64,000 bases of DNA from Pampus argenteus (Eukaryota; Chordata; Actinopteri; Scombriformes; Stromateidae), in contig CM072873.1 in the NCBI GenBank assembly GCA_036937835.1, forward strand, positions 8,578,001 through 8,642,000, written 5' to 3'. Shown here in pieces: positions 51,101 to 58,779 of this stretch (position 1 is its first letter; every line of letters begins with the position of its first letter). A model generated the notes under the pieces. That model was not told where the DNA came from and ran no database searches. It saw only the letters and a program-made list of their open reading frames with translations. The position numbers and the translations under genes are program-made.

Positions 51101-51469
51101 GCACCTTTCATCAAGCTGAAATCAGATCATCAAGATGCACATGTGCACACTTTTAAAGGATCTGATGGGAACTCTACCTGCTGCGGTGGTGTTGACGGAG
51201 GGTCCACTGGCAGGAGAGATGGGCCCAGAGCCTGATCGGGACTGAGTGGAGCCCGCAGGCGAGCCCACAGGGGAGGGAGAGGGTCCGCTCCTCTGGCTGT
51301 GGAGGTGTGGGGAGGCGTGGGGTGAGAAGGGGGACTGTCCCTGGTTACTGGCACCTCCTTGCTCCCCTTGGCTACTACTGCTGCTGCTGGAGGAGCCACC
51401 GGCACTGACGGTTGAGCCCAAACCAGCCTCTGTCCCTGTGGGGAGGTCATCAATCGAACCAGACAGATC
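5594..51469 (-). CDS. arid1b: arid1b, BAF complex ARID subunit (17 exons, N-terminus outside window)
   Basis: Seventeen minus-strand exons (listed separately as w1-w17) splice to 5,064 nt, which is 1,687 residues plus TGA, and all intron phases close. The order is a Ser/Pro/Gly/Gln-rich low-complexity region (residues 1-434 of the partial product), the ARID DNA-binding domain (about 456-545), a second disordered Pro/Met/Gly/Tyr-rich region (about 560-1030) ending in a basic KPRRK patch, then the conserved C-terminal BAF250_C region (about 1043-1687). Family knowledge: ARID1B is a nuclear subunit of canonical BAF, mutually exclusive with ARID1A, and stabilises the complex through its C-terminus. 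Human ARID1B has about 2,200-2,300 residues, so roughly the first 600 and the start codon lie right of 51469, probably beyond 64000. ARID1A was considered and rejected because the disordered-region motifs match ARID1B. Whether this is the only arid1b copy in the genome cannot be told from here. Confidence 0.95.
7400..8182. other. arid1b introns around exon w16
   Basis: Two short introns, 7400-7711 (312 bp) and 7843-8182 (340 bp). AT-rich, with GT-AG borders in the minus sense; nothing else seen. Confidence 0.7.
7712..7842 (-). CDS. arid1b: arid1b exon w16, start of C-terminal folded region
   Basis: Residues 1043-1086, GMPEAWRVMMSLKSGLLAES, then DTINILLYDDSTVA and NLSQ. This is among the most conserved parts of ARID1A/B and belongs to the C-terminal core-binding region. 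The acceptor is TTTTAATCCCAG and the donor is CTCCCAG|GTAAAAC. Confidence 0.96.
8183..8924 (-). CDS. arid1b: arid1b exon w15, large disordered exon with basic patch
   Basis: Residues 796-1042. It starts GYKRPMDGMYGPPPKRHE, followed by PIQGQFPYPYPRDR, RQPPSSYSNSPSM, LPRAPSPGAFQRSMD, RMSPSKLPFMSPMKM and finally LKPRRKLTSKD. All of these have ARID1B counterparts in the same order. The KPRRK patch is a candidate nuclear-localisation signal (inference). The acceptor is a NAGNAG, TTCAGCAG, so the first base may be 8924 or 8921. The donor is ACTG|GTGAGA. Confidence 0.95.
8925..9271. other. arid1b intron w14-w15
   Basis: 347-bp intron, AT-rich, with no repeat or coding content seen. Confidence 0.7.
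9272..9347 (-). CDS. arid1b: arid1b exon w14
   Basis: Residues 770-795, HDGYGQQYPSMPYGMHPSG and then MYPQQQ, corresponding to human HEPYGQQYPGQ...LYPQQ. The acceptor is TCCTTTAG and the donor is CAACAG|GTGAGAG. At 76 nt it is the smallest exon. It ends in a Gln run next to a NAGNAG acceptor, so the number of Gln at the junction may vary. Confidence 0.92.
9452..9571 (-). CDS. arid1b: arid1b exon w13, probable 120-nt cassette exon
   Basis: Forty codons, PDHVMGMEGSMGPPGGQ, then SMYSSSRYPSQQR. Phase is 2-2, so skipping rejoins RR to HDGYG in frame, which is the arrangement (RRHEPYG) I remember for the common human ARID1B form. The block resembles the ARID1A stretch PSNPDSGMYSPSRYPPQQ, so it is ancestral to the pair. 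The donor AGAG|GTTAGC is weak, and the transcript is UG-rich from about 9440 down to 9422. Very short introns flank it (104 and 118 bp). Confidence 0.88.
9690..9822 (-). CDS. arid1b: arid1b exon w12
   Basis: Residues 686-729, AGADPYIPGQMPSGGMQDMY, then MSQRSQYPYGPGFDRR, aligning with GQMPNSSMQDMY...GQRQQFPYGASYDRR. The acceptor is TTCATCCTCAG and the donor is GAAG|GTAAGAAC. It ends two bases into the Arg codon that is completed by w13 or, if w13 is skipped, by w14. Confidence 0.94.
9947..9962 (+). promoter_or_regulatory. CTCF-like binding motif
   Basis: The plus strand reads CCAGCAGGTGGCAGCA, which fits every core position of the vertebrate CTCF consensus (CCASYAGRKGGCR), in forward orientation. 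It lies in the arid1b intron between w12 and w11. Occupancy is inferred from the motif alone. Confidence 0.6.
10579..10600. repeat. fish DNA-transposon end motif fragment
   Basis: The plus strand contains tgggtgaactaaccctttaa, a string I recognise as very common in teleost genomes at ends of non-autonomous DNA transposons. Only this end is visible; no partner end was found nearby. Confidence 0.4.
10754..10923 (-). CDS. arid1b: arid1b exon w11
   Basis: Residues 629-685, SSVSVQDPFSEVSD, then FQKR, PFQQGLSMPDMM and KDPFAGMRK, matching human STISVHDPFSDVSD...YQQGMSMPDVM...KDPFGGMRK. The acceptor is GTCTATCCAG and the donor is GGAAGA|GTAAGTG (strong). No enzymatic motif is present. Confidence 0.94.
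10924..11776. other. arid1b intron w10-w11
   Basis: 853 bp, AT-rich; nothing recognised. Confidence 0.6.
11777..11918 (-). CDS. arid1b: arid1b exon w10
   Basis: Residues 582-628, NSGGSLQGPQTPQSSGSSS, then GDLKPPTPTTTPLGQ, collinear with human NSGSLQGPQTPQS...GDLKPPTPASTPHGQ. The acceptor is TGTCTCCCAG and the donor is CCAACAG|GTACCA. It starts the second disordered region, downstream of the ARID. Confidence 0.94.
13351..13376. repeat. GT microsatellite
   Basis: 26 bp of pure GT; a further CA tract lies at 13620-13655. Confidence 0.9.
13620..13655. repeat. CA microsatellite
   Basis: 36 bp of pure CA. Confidence 0.95.
15747..15975 (-). CDS. arid1b: arid1b exon w9, C-terminal half of ARID domain
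   Basis: Residues 506-581. VNKNKKWRELSASLNVG, then SSLKKQYIQYLFAYECKMER: the DNA-contacting loop and last helices of the ARID, nearly invariant in the family. The acceptor is CCCACTCAG and the donor is CACCTG|GTAAGG. Just past the domain a pure AGC-coded serine run (plus strand about 15801-15828) lies where human ARID1B has PPEVFSTGD. The exon ends IQPPSPA, as in human. Confidence 0.96.
15800..15828 (-). repeat. coding AGC (poly-Ser) trinucleotide repeat
   Basis: Within exon w9 the minus strand reads AGC six times, then AAC, then AGC twice, coding a Ser-rich run just after the ARID. Human ARID1B has no serine run here. Pure trinucleotide runs are prone to length change. Confidence 0.8.
16219..16540 (+). 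mobile_element. degenerate Tc1-like transposon, 3' part
   Basis: The stretch follows, in order, the 3' half of a common fish Tc1-like element: aactttgtggcaacagttt, aaatggttt, gtggaagaactt, ctgaccgcaacccc, cttgtggctgaatggga, caaatccctgcag, gagtggaggctgtt, and at the end cacacattttggccatgtag. The matching transposase C-terminal frame is broken by stops and indels, so it is a fossil. It lies entirely in the 943-bp intron between w8 and w9, in the sense opposite to arid1b. The 5' half is missing. Confidence 0.75.
16919..17131 (-). CDS. arid1b: arid1b exon w8, N-terminal half of ARID domain
   Basis: Residues 435-505. After KANPNSSLSGERITRLYELG the ARID begins: EPERRSWVERYLSFMEERG, then VGKKPLDLWKLYVAV and REIGGLA. 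These are the first ARID helices; the Lys/Leu core and EIGG turn are conserved. Family knowledge: the ARID of ARID1 proteins binds DNA without strong sequence preference. The acceptor is TTCTTACCAG; the donor ATG|GTAACG is below consensus. The residue before the junction is Met, where human ARID1A and ARID1B have Gln. The exon is 0-0 symmetric, but skipping it would remove half the ARID. Confidence 0.95.
17132..17859. other. arid1b intron w7-w8
   Basis: 728 bp, AT-rich; nothing recognised. Confidence 0.6.
17860..18054 (-). CDS. arid1b: arid1b exon w7, 195 or 189 nt
   Basis: Residues 370-434, DGYSNN...SQPATPG...VPSPLSPSPASLSSYHGDDSDSI and then WPLKTPSSP, a block shared with ARID1B (VPSPMSP...SFHGDESDSISSP). 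There are two acceptors six bases apart: TTTACCAG at 18055 and CTACAG at 18049. The downstream one gives PK|DGYS, which aligns best with human KK|DSYS; the upstream one adds LQ. The donor is AGCCCC|GTAAGT. The exon is 0-0 symmetric, and the upstream tract is an unusually pure CT run. Confidence 0.9.
18055..19639. other. arid1b intron w6-w7
   Basis: 1.6-kb intron with GT-rich stretches (18600-18670, 19195-19310) and a pyrimidine-rich block near 18755-18830. No coding signal seen. Confidence 0.6.
19640..19734 (-). CDS. arid1b: arid1b exon w6
   Basis: Residues 338-369, MSGDGMMSPDGKLKTDVKDD and onward, corresponding to the ADMMSPGESKL...KADGK stretch of ARID1B. The acceptor GGAGCCATAG has a weak pyrimidine tract. 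The donor is CCAAAG|GTACCTG. It ends in phase 0 with KPK, matching KK before the next human exon. It is a charged disordered linker. Confidence 0.88.
19735..21183. other. arid1b intron w5-w6
   Basis: 1.4-kb intron; no repeat or exon recognised. The short reading frames here are not supported. Confidence 0.6.
21184..21320 (-). CDS. arid1b: arid1b exon w5
   Basis: Residues 292-337, RQGSYQGPG...PYSQPVGNNSS...YNMLPSG, parallel to human ARID1B RQGSFPGMNQ...PYSQPMNNSSS. The acceptor is CTGTGGTAG and the donor is TTCAG|GTATAC (acceptable, not strong). It follows a 7.1-kb intron in transcript order and starts the compact 3' half of the gene. Confidence 0.92.
23657..23754. repeat. compound CA / CAGACA microsatellite
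   Basis: Pure CA, then about seven CAGACA-type units, then pure CA again, about 98 bp in all. Read as UG-rich RNA in the arid1b transcript. Confidence 0.95.
24058..24115. repeat. GT then GA microsatellite
   Basis: Interrupted GT repeats run into a GA repeat. Confidence 0.9.
26321..26346 (-). repeat. T26 tract with upstream AATAAA on minus strand
   Basis: 26 consecutive T on the plus strand, i.e. A26 on the minus strand. A minus-strand AATAAA (plus 26358-26363) precedes it by 11 bases, as in a polyadenylated cDNA. The tract is flanked by the 7-bp inverted pair AGCTGGT/ACCAGCT. Confidence 0.6.
28411..28726 (-). CDS. arid1b: arid1b exon w4
   Basis: Residues 187-291, with ARID1B-type blocks NYTRP, TSYSGPGP, MHGQGP, SSPGMPQ, GPGMGPP and NRKAQEA in the family order. 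The acceptor is TTTTTCCAG and the donor is ACACAG|GTAAGAG. The codon split over the next junction gives Arg of RQGSY. Immediately after the donor the transcript is UG-rich (plus-strand cacacattcacacg at about 28388-28402), a possible splicing-factor site. It is disordered, low-complexity sequence. Confidence 0.94.
28727..36258. other. arid1b intron w3-w4 (7.5 kb)
   Basis: Mostly unique AT-rich sequence with a G23 run (33078-33100) and short GT tracts. No exon, RNA gene or intact mobile element was recognised. Confidence 0.6.
33078..33100 (+). repeat. G23 homopolymer
   Basis: 23 uninterrupted G on the plus strand, immediately after ctcga. It is C23 in the arid1b transcript. The exact length may be affected by sequencing error. 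Confidence 0.9.
36259..36438 (-). CDS. arid1b: arid1b exon w3, 180 nt, symmetric
   Basis: Residues 127-186. It begins GFMSNMQRN and contains PPMSPHPSPGGP and YGPQG, matching the GFM...RNPQ and SMSPHPSPGG blocks of ARID1B. The acceptor is GTGTTTCAG and the donor is CCAAG|GTGAGAG. It enters and leaves in phase 1. The Gly/Pro/Tyr/Gln-rich composition predicts disorder. Confidence 0.92.
36439..39387. other. arid1b intron w2-w3
   Basis: 2.9-kb intron with GT and GA tracts (37600-37690) and no supported exon. Confidence 0.6.
39388..39474 (-). CDS. arid1b: arid1b exon w2, 87 nt, symmetric
   Basis: Codes for residues 98-126, ending SPMAQERG; human ARID1B has SPMPQERG here. The acceptor TTTCTGCAG is good. 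The donor AGAGAG|GTCTGT is weak from +3 to +6. Both flanking introns are phase 1, so skipping the exon would keep the frame. It is a linker in the disordered region and sits alone between an 11.7-kb and a 2.9-kb intron. Confidence 0.88.
40755..40797. repeat. CA microsatellite
   Basis: 43 bp of pure CA. A second 29-bp tract lies at 40921-40949. Confidence 0.95.
41668..41816. mobile_element. MITE-like fold-back element, about 0.15 kb
   Basis: Left arm tagcacctgcacactcacac (from 41689) and right arm gtgagtcagtgtggaggtgcta (ending 41805) are imperfect inverted copies. The inversion continues outward into an A-rich left flank and a T-rich right flank. The interior includes agacaatgtttcgatcgcag, reminiscent of a frequent fish repeat. 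No transposase. Confidence 0.55.
42127..42212. mobile_element. short Tc1/mariner-type MITE or paired terminal repeats
   Basis: Left arm cagtaccagtcaaaagtatg followed by gacac; the right arm is its near-complement, gtgtccaaacatttaactgg followed by tactg. Together they form an 80-odd-bp hairpin beginning and ending at TA. The string 'accagtcaaaagt.tggacacacctt' is one I know as very frequent in fish genomes. Confidence 0.65.
42901..42987. repeat. (CCTCT)n array
   Basis: About 17 perfect pentamer units; all-pyrimidine on the plus strand and GAGAGG-type all-purine in the arid1b transcript. Confidence 0.95.
44615..44664. repeat. CA microsatellite
   Basis: 50 bp of pure CA. Confidence 0.95.
46555..46588. 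repeat. CA microsatellite
   Basis: 34 bp of pure CA. Confidence 0.95.
48061..48134. repeat. CT then CA compound microsatellite
   Basis: About 19 CT units directly followed by about 18 CA units. Confidence 0.95.
48411..48510. repeat. CACAGA / CA compound microsatellite
   Basis: Interspersed CACAGA and CA units, 100 bp, resembling the array at 23657. Confidence 0.9.
50371..50433. repeat. (CATC)n array
   Basis: About 16 tandem CATC units without interruption. Confidence 0.95.
51178..51469 (-). CDS. arid1b: arid1b exon w1 (first exon in window)
   Basis: Residues 1-97 of the partial product, starting in phase 0 with DLSGSIDDLPTGTEA. This motif is shared by ARID1A and ARID1B, and in the human proteins it follows an exon ending SSLP. 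The acceptor is TTCTGTTCCAG and the donor is GCAG|GTAGAG, leaving phase 1. A poly-Ser run is followed by a QSPFSPHASPHL block and a PSPSPVGSPAGS block, all recognisable from ARID1B. It is a disordered low-complexity segment with no catalytic function. The preceding exon was not found between 51470 and 64000. Confidence 0.93.
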
Positions 51470-51970
51470 CTGGAACAGAAGGACTTACAGTGAGTATTTA
51501 TGAAGCTCAACCAAGCATTCGATGAGAGGCGACATGCAGCAGGTGGCAAATTAAAACGTAAGCTCAAGCAAGCACAAAATTTACTGGTATATCATGATAA
51601 AACAGTACTATTGCAACAATTTTAGCATGGTTGAAAAAACACTCGATTGTATAATATACAAACACCTCTTGCAAAAACAATAGAAGTGAAACACATGATG
51701 CAAAGTTTCATTTCATTACAGGTTAGAAGTTTAAAAGTTTATTCTGCACGTGCACAAACAGTCTGACTTTCCGTGACCTTATTAATCACTGAGATAAAGT
51801 CTGCACAGTCTTAGTGACAGTGGTTAATAATATGGTCGAGGAGCAAAAACATTAGCCGTAGATGAAGCCACTACTGTACACTCGCTGCTGTGGTGAAAAT
51901 TAATTGTAATGGGCTTTCATTCAGACCAAGGGTGAGTTCATATTACATTCCCTGTGGTGAGAGGAGGACA

Positions 51971-52001
<31 letters not shown>

Positions 52002-52188
52002 TTCAATAGCTCCTGCCCCTTCTGAATTGATTCCAGGGAATCCCCACCAATACTGCTGATAGAATAGTCACTACATAAAAGTGTGGAGCGAGTGAGAAGA
52101 GTGTGAAACATAGAAGAGAGGCAGGAGTAGGAGTAAAGAGAAAGGCCAGATCAGATGTGATGTGATGGCTGCCCCCGTAACCACACAT

Positions 52189-52190
<2 letters not shown>

Positions 52191-52225
<35 letters not shown>
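52191..52225. repeat. CA microsatellite
   Basis: 35 bp of pure CA. A GT tract at 51971-51994 lies nearby on the same strand. Confidence 0.95.
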
Positions 52226-52228
<3 letters not shown>

Positions 52229-54361
52229 CGGCTACGCCCCAGCTGTAGCTGAATACGGGGGAAGTCACCTGTAAGTGACCCCCCGTTTCCTGGCTGGTGT
52301 CCGTATGGGGAGGAAGGGGAAGAGTTGTGGGTGTGTGCCAGCTGATCCTTACCTGCCTGTTGACCCTTTGGTCCAGTACCACCTGAGCCCTGTGCACCTA
52401 TTACTGTGACCACAGACAGATATGTGTCTGTTTGCGCGTCACCTAGACACAAAATCTAAATGAAGCCAACTGTGCACTTACAAAAATGTAAAACAAATAC
52501 TGTATGCATACTGTATGTACACATGTATACCCATAGTATTTTTTTTTGTTATGTTTCTATATTATTCTACCTCCAGCAAAAAAAGGTGAACGAAACATCT
52601 TTAACAGAAGCGTGATAACTGGACGGCTCTGTAAAACCTACAATAAAAACACCCTGCCTTAAGAGTACCACCAACACGTGAAAGATTTGGTTTCCTTAGA
52701 CTTCAGCATGTAGATTCTACAATAGTTTGGAATCTATTTCATACAGCAATGATCAAATCTAAAGATGTTGCAAAAAAATGTTTCAACCTAAATGTAGTGG
52801 AAATATTTGTCAAATCCTGCGCTGGATGTCACAAAAACAAAAAGGATTTGTTTTGAGCTGATGCAGCTCTGTCATACAGTCACTTCTATGTCAACAGCAG
52901 GCAAAACACTGCACTTTTTCTCATTACAACTAGTACCATGTTTCATCACAAAAAAAGTTAGACAAGCATTTTCCATCTCCCTCTATGTGCCCCCCATGCG
53001 GAACAGTCGATCCATGGCTGCTTGTTTTGGTTAATGCGCTCTCGACTGTGACACACAAAGCCTTTGTTTTCCATCATGCTGCTGTGAGTGCCCACCCGCT
53101 CTGCCAGGCTGCCAGTCTGTCGCCTGGCATTATCTACCCTCGCTCGACTGAGCACATGGGCCACTCGCTTTCCTCTCTCTCTCTTTCTCACTCCTGGTTC
53201 TATTCTCGGTCTGAGCCAATCAAGTCATCCAGTAGTCTGATATGAGTGATGCGATGCACCAATAGGGCTGAATGTTATTTTCAACCGACTGGCCCCGGGT
53301 GCATACCATTTGACAGACTGGGGTTACCATGAGAGCCATGGCTTTGGCGATGGCTTTTCCGAAATACTGAGAGCTAGCCTGACACATAGCTAGGTTGTTA
53401 ACCCACAGGCTAATTGTGTGAACGGATGGGAATAATTGCATTTCACCTAATTGGGTGCTGTTGCCAGCTTTTCCAGTGGCAGTTTGAGGGTGGGAAAATG
53501 CATACCAGTAATTCGTTTAGAGGCTGTTAGGCTCATTTGGATTATACACACACTTGAGCACAGCTGTGTGGCCCAAGAATAAAAAGTAGCAGCACTTTAT
53601 AACATGTAAGGGTGCTAAACTTTTATACCCGTACACTATATAAATGTCACTTGTAAATACCCCATTATGGCTGCTCAAACACTACCGTAAAAAAGTCATT
53701 TCACAATGCACCCTCAGTGTAATTCATTTATCAACACATACACCCTTCCTCCTCATGTATACTTAATCCTTGTCAAGGGCCACAGAGCATTGTGTTACCT
53801 GGCTAACTGTCTACTATATAGTCATGTGTAGAGAATCAAAGCCAGCCAGCCAACTAACCAGTCAGGCAGACATGTGGTTGGAGGATCCAAACGCCCAACA
53901 ATCTGGGGCCCCAATCCAAAGTGGCCCAAATCCAATTTGTTTGGCTCGGGGCTGCAAATTGCTCTGTGCATTGAGTCTCCAAATAGCTGTCAACCACTCC
54001 CGCTTGGCGTCCTGTATCACTTAATTCGCTCCTGGAGCATGTAATTGTCATAATAAGAAAAATATTGAGGTGATAATAACCAGTTACTTTGAGATGCCCC
54101 CCGCCCGCCTCAAGACACGCACACATACAGTCGCATATATGCACATAATGGGCCGACACTGCCATCTACACATTTCACACAACATTGGAGAGGCAGTCGC
54201 TTGTGACCCTTCACCTCGCTGGTGTTGGCGCCAGCATGCACTCTCTCGTTTAGTGTGTCTGTGTTTGTGTGTGCATGTGTTTCTGTGACAGGCACACAGG
54301 CTGCTGGGCTGTCACAGCGAGACATGCTTGAGCACTGATGCGGCCGAGGGGACAGATGAGG

Positions 54362-54363
<2 letters not shown>

Positions 54364-54392
<29 letters not shown>
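54364..54392. repeat. CA microsatellite
   Basis: 29 bp of pure CA. Confidence 0.95.
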
Positions 54393-54398
<6 letters not shown>

Positions 54399-54751
54399 CT
54401 TTCCATCCCATCCCTCAGTCATACTACTGACCTGCTCTCGCTCTCACACACCCACACAATCATGCACATACTGCACATACACACATACATACTCCCCAGC
54501 AGGATATATACAGCATGAGTGTGAAGCTGTCACATCCAGCAAACTGTGGGCCTTTTTCCCTGACCATGGTGCTGATGTTGTCTCCTCTTACCGCACACTG
54601 GGAATTAATCAAAGTTGCTATGGTAGAAGGCACCAAGCGTGTGTGTGAGTGTGTGTGTGTGAAAGTGGTTCTCTGTCTAGACAGGGAGGAGCCAATGGCT
54701 GCAGCTACTTGTGGGATACAGGAAAGGAGAGCGACTGAAGAAACTGGCTAC

Positions 54752-54795
<44 letters not shown>
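54752..54795. repeat. CT then CA microsatellite
   Basis: Same CT-to-CA arrangement as at 48061, shorter. Confidence 0.95.
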
Positions 54796-54798
<3 letters not shown>

Positions 54799-55173
54799 TA
54801 TCTATTTTTCTGTCTTTCTCTGTGTGGCCCAGTCAGAGGGATAGTATGGCTGAGGGCTCTGCACCAGATGGCTAGCAAGCTAACTAGAGCCTGAAACACA
54901 AAGTCAAACACAGAAATGGAGCACTGTGAGCACTGACACTCAAGCCTACAGGCTTAAAACAGCACAGAAACAAAATGTGACTTTGCTTTACAGATTTTAT
55001 AACTCAGCAGCAATTACTCACCTTGACATTTGATTGATAGGTTTCATTTATTTGATACTGACCATTTGCAAAATATACAAGGTTCTTTGAAAGGAATAAT
55101 GCCACTTCAGCACATAATAATGTCACATTTTAGTCGAAGTAAAAAAAATACACTTTGACCAGGCTATGAAATA

Positions 55174-55481
55174 TCTGTCATAGCTATATATTTCTGTCTC
55201 CACCCCAATACAGTGTAGGTAAATGGAATTTTGTTTCCGGTGCTAACAGCATTGAACAATGACATTTAAAAAATTCAGCAGCAACATTTCTTTTGAAACT
55301 GTGTTCCTTTTAACTCGAAATAACCCGCAGAACAGCTGTTTTTATGGGGACTGTTTCTGTTTCTGAAAAAGAGATGTTGCTGTTGAATTTTTTAAATGTC
55401 ATTTCTCAATGCTGTGAGCAACACAGATGGAATTCTATTCACTTCCATTGTTTTAGGGTGGAAGTGGAAATATCACAGACA
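55174..55481. mobile_element. fold-back MITE, about 308 bp with about 95-bp arms
   Basis: Long imperfect inverted arms. Left: ctccacccc, aaatggaatttt, aacagcattga, then aatgacatttaaaaaattca and gcagcaacat. Right: the complement in reverse order, atgttgctgttgaatttttt, aaatgtcattt, tcaatgctgtgagcaacac, agatggaattct, gggtggaagtgg. The interior (about 55315-55365) is unrelated and non-coding. This is the architecture of a non-autonomous DNA transposon; the family is not named. Confidence 0.75.
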
Positions 55482-58400
55482 AGTTCACCCAAGAGAAACT
55501 AGAACATCCTGTATTCTCAGGATCTAGCCCCCTGGTTCAAACACGCCTCGATGCCTGTGCTGCCTCGTGCCGGTCCCAGACTCCACCTGAGTACCCACAA
55601 GTGGGCACAGCAGCAGCAAATGTCATGCCTTATGGGTGTGCGCACATTTACACGATAGTATGAAAATACATGGGCATGGCGTATTGGCCACTACTGCTAT
55701 TTTTAATGATGTTTTATATTTCTCCATAAGATCTGTGTTTTCATGGGTCAAGAGTAAAATTCAGTATAATGTTACACATAGTGAAGCTCATACTTCACTT
55801 CTCTGTGGTACAGTATATACAGAAATAACACCTCAGGGGGCTCAGAGGCGAGTTTTATTCTCTGTTTCACTTCTCTGGGTAAATATGATGATGTAAACTG
55901 TAATTAACTCCAATAGCTATCGTTTGTAGGCCTGAGGGACAGGTCTGCTCACGGTAGCACTGCACTCATTTATCGGCTCTGGCCACTGTGCTTTCTATCT
56001 TTATGGTGCACTGGAGACTAAGAGGAAATGCTATTACGCAAAGATGTTTTGTTTTTTTATCCTCCCCCCAAACCGTCGATTGAGGCAAAATCCGAATGAA
56101 ATGCCATGCAAATGATTCCAAATGGACTGCCGAATATGTGTGTGTATGTAAAAAAAGGGTTTTAATGTGGTGCCCCATGTAGAGCAACAACTGTAATCCC
56201 CTTCACTAAGTGCTATTAAGCACAGAAATAAGAAGAGAAATAAAAGAAAGAGAGAGAGAGACTTAGTGGAGAGAGATTTAACACAACTCCCACACCTCCT
56301 TTCCTCCTTTGATGTCAATCAGCTGTAATGTCTACCAAGACTGATGATGATGATGATGATGAGAATTGATCAAAAACATGATGATTTAACTGCTCCACTA
56401 TGAAATGCTGATCAACATGTCCTTGCTAACACACATTACATCCACATAAGTACTTTACTTACTTTATTGAGTGTGTGAAGGACTGTGTGAACATGCCTTG
56501 ACAGGGTATGTCTTTGCTAGATAATGTGTGTGTTCGTGTGCAAAGTGGCATATGTGTATGCATGAGAGTATGCATGTGGAGATAAGAGTTATCGAGCAGA
56601 GTCTCTGCCACCTCCTGAGGGTGTTTGAGAGAAATCTTCAGTGAGGAGAGGAGGCACTAGGCAGAGAGACTCCAAATAGAGGCAAGGGCACTCTTTGCAA
56701 ACCAAGGGGAGATGTTTGGCATGCCTTCGGCTCGCCAAAAACCCACGTGGGCTTTAGGCTAGCACCCAGCCAGACACTCAAATATGTTAGCATGCAAACC
56801 ATGGACCACTGTCTTCTGCTGTGAGCTTGGATGCTAAATGTTCCTGTCTCAAGTGCCCGACAGTCTCCAACTGTCTATCATTTGCCACAGGTGGCACACT
56901 GTCTTCACATGCACAACAACTCAATGACCTTCCACTGGCAGCAATCAGGACATATCAACCATACATTACGTAACACCATCCTTTAAGCAGGTCTGAGTGT
57001 ATGTTTCATGTTCGGTGTATGTTCAGCAGGATATTTACCATCTACTGTACAGTCTCTATCTGCTCAAACTACATCTCAAACATCTCATTAGTATACCTGA
57101 AACTAACATAACATCGTACGGTGCCTCCTCCACCCAAGTTCCAAATGACAATCCTTGAAGGAGGGCCGAAAAGGAAGTGTGAAAGATGTTTGAGTAGTTG
57201 AAGTTTGAGAGATAATTTCAAACTCTCTTTTTGATAACCCCGCAAGCACTTGGTTTGAAGCATGCTGAGGCCTTTACTGTGCTGCATGTGTATATATTTT
57301 TATAAGTAAGAGTGGAAATCAACCCCAAAAGCGGAAAGAGCAGTTGTTTCTGTGCAGAGAAATATAACTGCATGTAGACAGTGTTCAAAGGAAACTAATG
57401 TACACAAATGCCAGTTTGTACCGACAGCAGTTCATGATTACAGAGGAACTATTTTGTGATTTGCAAAACTCTTGTGGAAGGTTATGCTGTTGAAGACTGT
57501 CTTTTTGCTCACTGTTTTGTTATCTGGAACAAAAGCAGCCTCAGAACAAACTGTTCAGGGCTTCCCAAAGTTGTGCGGAGGACAGCCAAAGTAGCACAGA
57601 AAAGCAATTGTGCTTTTCTTTTCAATTCTGCTTCTGCACACTTCACAAAGCCCAGACAATCTCTTGATAATACCGCAGTATCTCGATAAGAGGAGAAGAA
57701 AGCTCTCTCTGTTTTTCCAACACCAGCATTTGGTGGAATAACTCAGAGCAGTCCTGGAGTCAGGCGAGAGGGTCAAACAGCCGCTTGGACACCTTACTCA
57801 GGATTCCAATAGATTCAGTAAATCTGGTAATAATGCTAACAGTAACTCCACCGCATTAGCAATTATTGCTTGTTGTAAGATAGGGGGCTCACTGAGTGAT
57901 AACTGCTCTGGCTCTTAAGCCTCTCATAATGTGAAGACATGGGGCGGGCCATTTTGAAAGGGACATTGGAGGCCTTATTACCCCTAAGCTGTTAAAGACG
58001 CACAAATCTGGCACTGCTTGTCTCCAAACGAGAGGGATTAGTGTTGAGTTTCAGTCCGATTCCCCCTGATAATATGCCAAGCTGTATCAGCTTGGAGTTC
58101 TTAGCCAGTGTGTCCTATTCTCTTAATGCCCTCCCCTACTGTTTTCTGCGCCGACAACAATGACAGTAAAGTGACATAAACGTGGGGGTTGGCCCTCTTT
58201 GTGCATGCAGGTATTGAAGTTGAAGACGCCACAAACTCCATCTCCACCCGTCCACGTGTCCAACCTTTCACATGGCGAGTTAGGTCATTGGTATTCTGCA
58301 TAGAATTGTGTATTTAAATTTCATTTAAAGCGGCACCTTTTCCGAGGCATGGGAGACAGGCAGAGCCTGCTTATTGTCTGAGCTGTTGAAAACTTTTTTT

Positions 58401-58779
58401 CATTAGTCCGCAAAGGTTCTTCACACTTCAGTTTTTAATACATGAGCCGACCACTCACTGCCTTTTCCTTACGCCAACTCACACAAACACACTCACGCTC
58501 GCCCTATTTGTTCTGCACATATTGGTTCCGCTAATGTTTTTATTTATGGCATTCCAGCATGACATCCTGCCATCCACCCACCCCCCTTCCTCACCTCTCC
58601 ACTCACCCAAGAGAGAACTGAAAAAACGACGCATGACATAAAGTGTGCAATAGTGTGTGTATAATATATGTGTGTGTGTGTGAGAGACACACACACAGAT
58701 AGAGACAGAGAGAGATGGAAGGAGAAGAGCAAAATAAAGAAATAAATAAAGGGCCCAAATTCCTCATTTCTAATTCAGC

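Larger units (their letters stand above)
39475..51177. other. arid1b intron w1-w2 (11.7 kb)
   Basis: Densest in tandem repeats: CA tracts, CCTCT, CATC and CT/CA compound arrays, plus two small fold-back elements, listed separately. No coding exon supported. Confidence 0.6.

Noticed and set aside
5594..51469. Assignment to ARID1A instead of ARID1B
   Set aside because: The conserved ARID and C-terminus alone could fit either, but the disordered-region motifs (ERGFM, MSPHPSPGG, RKAQEA, RAPSP.AFQRS) follow ARID1B.
52225..52452. 75-aa minus-strand frame as an arid1b exon
   Set aside because: SSPSSPYGHQPGNGG looks ARID1-like in composition, but its donors leave phase 1 while w1 needs phase 0, and it matches no ARID1B segment I know. 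Only the 45-nt subinterval is kept as a speculative finding.
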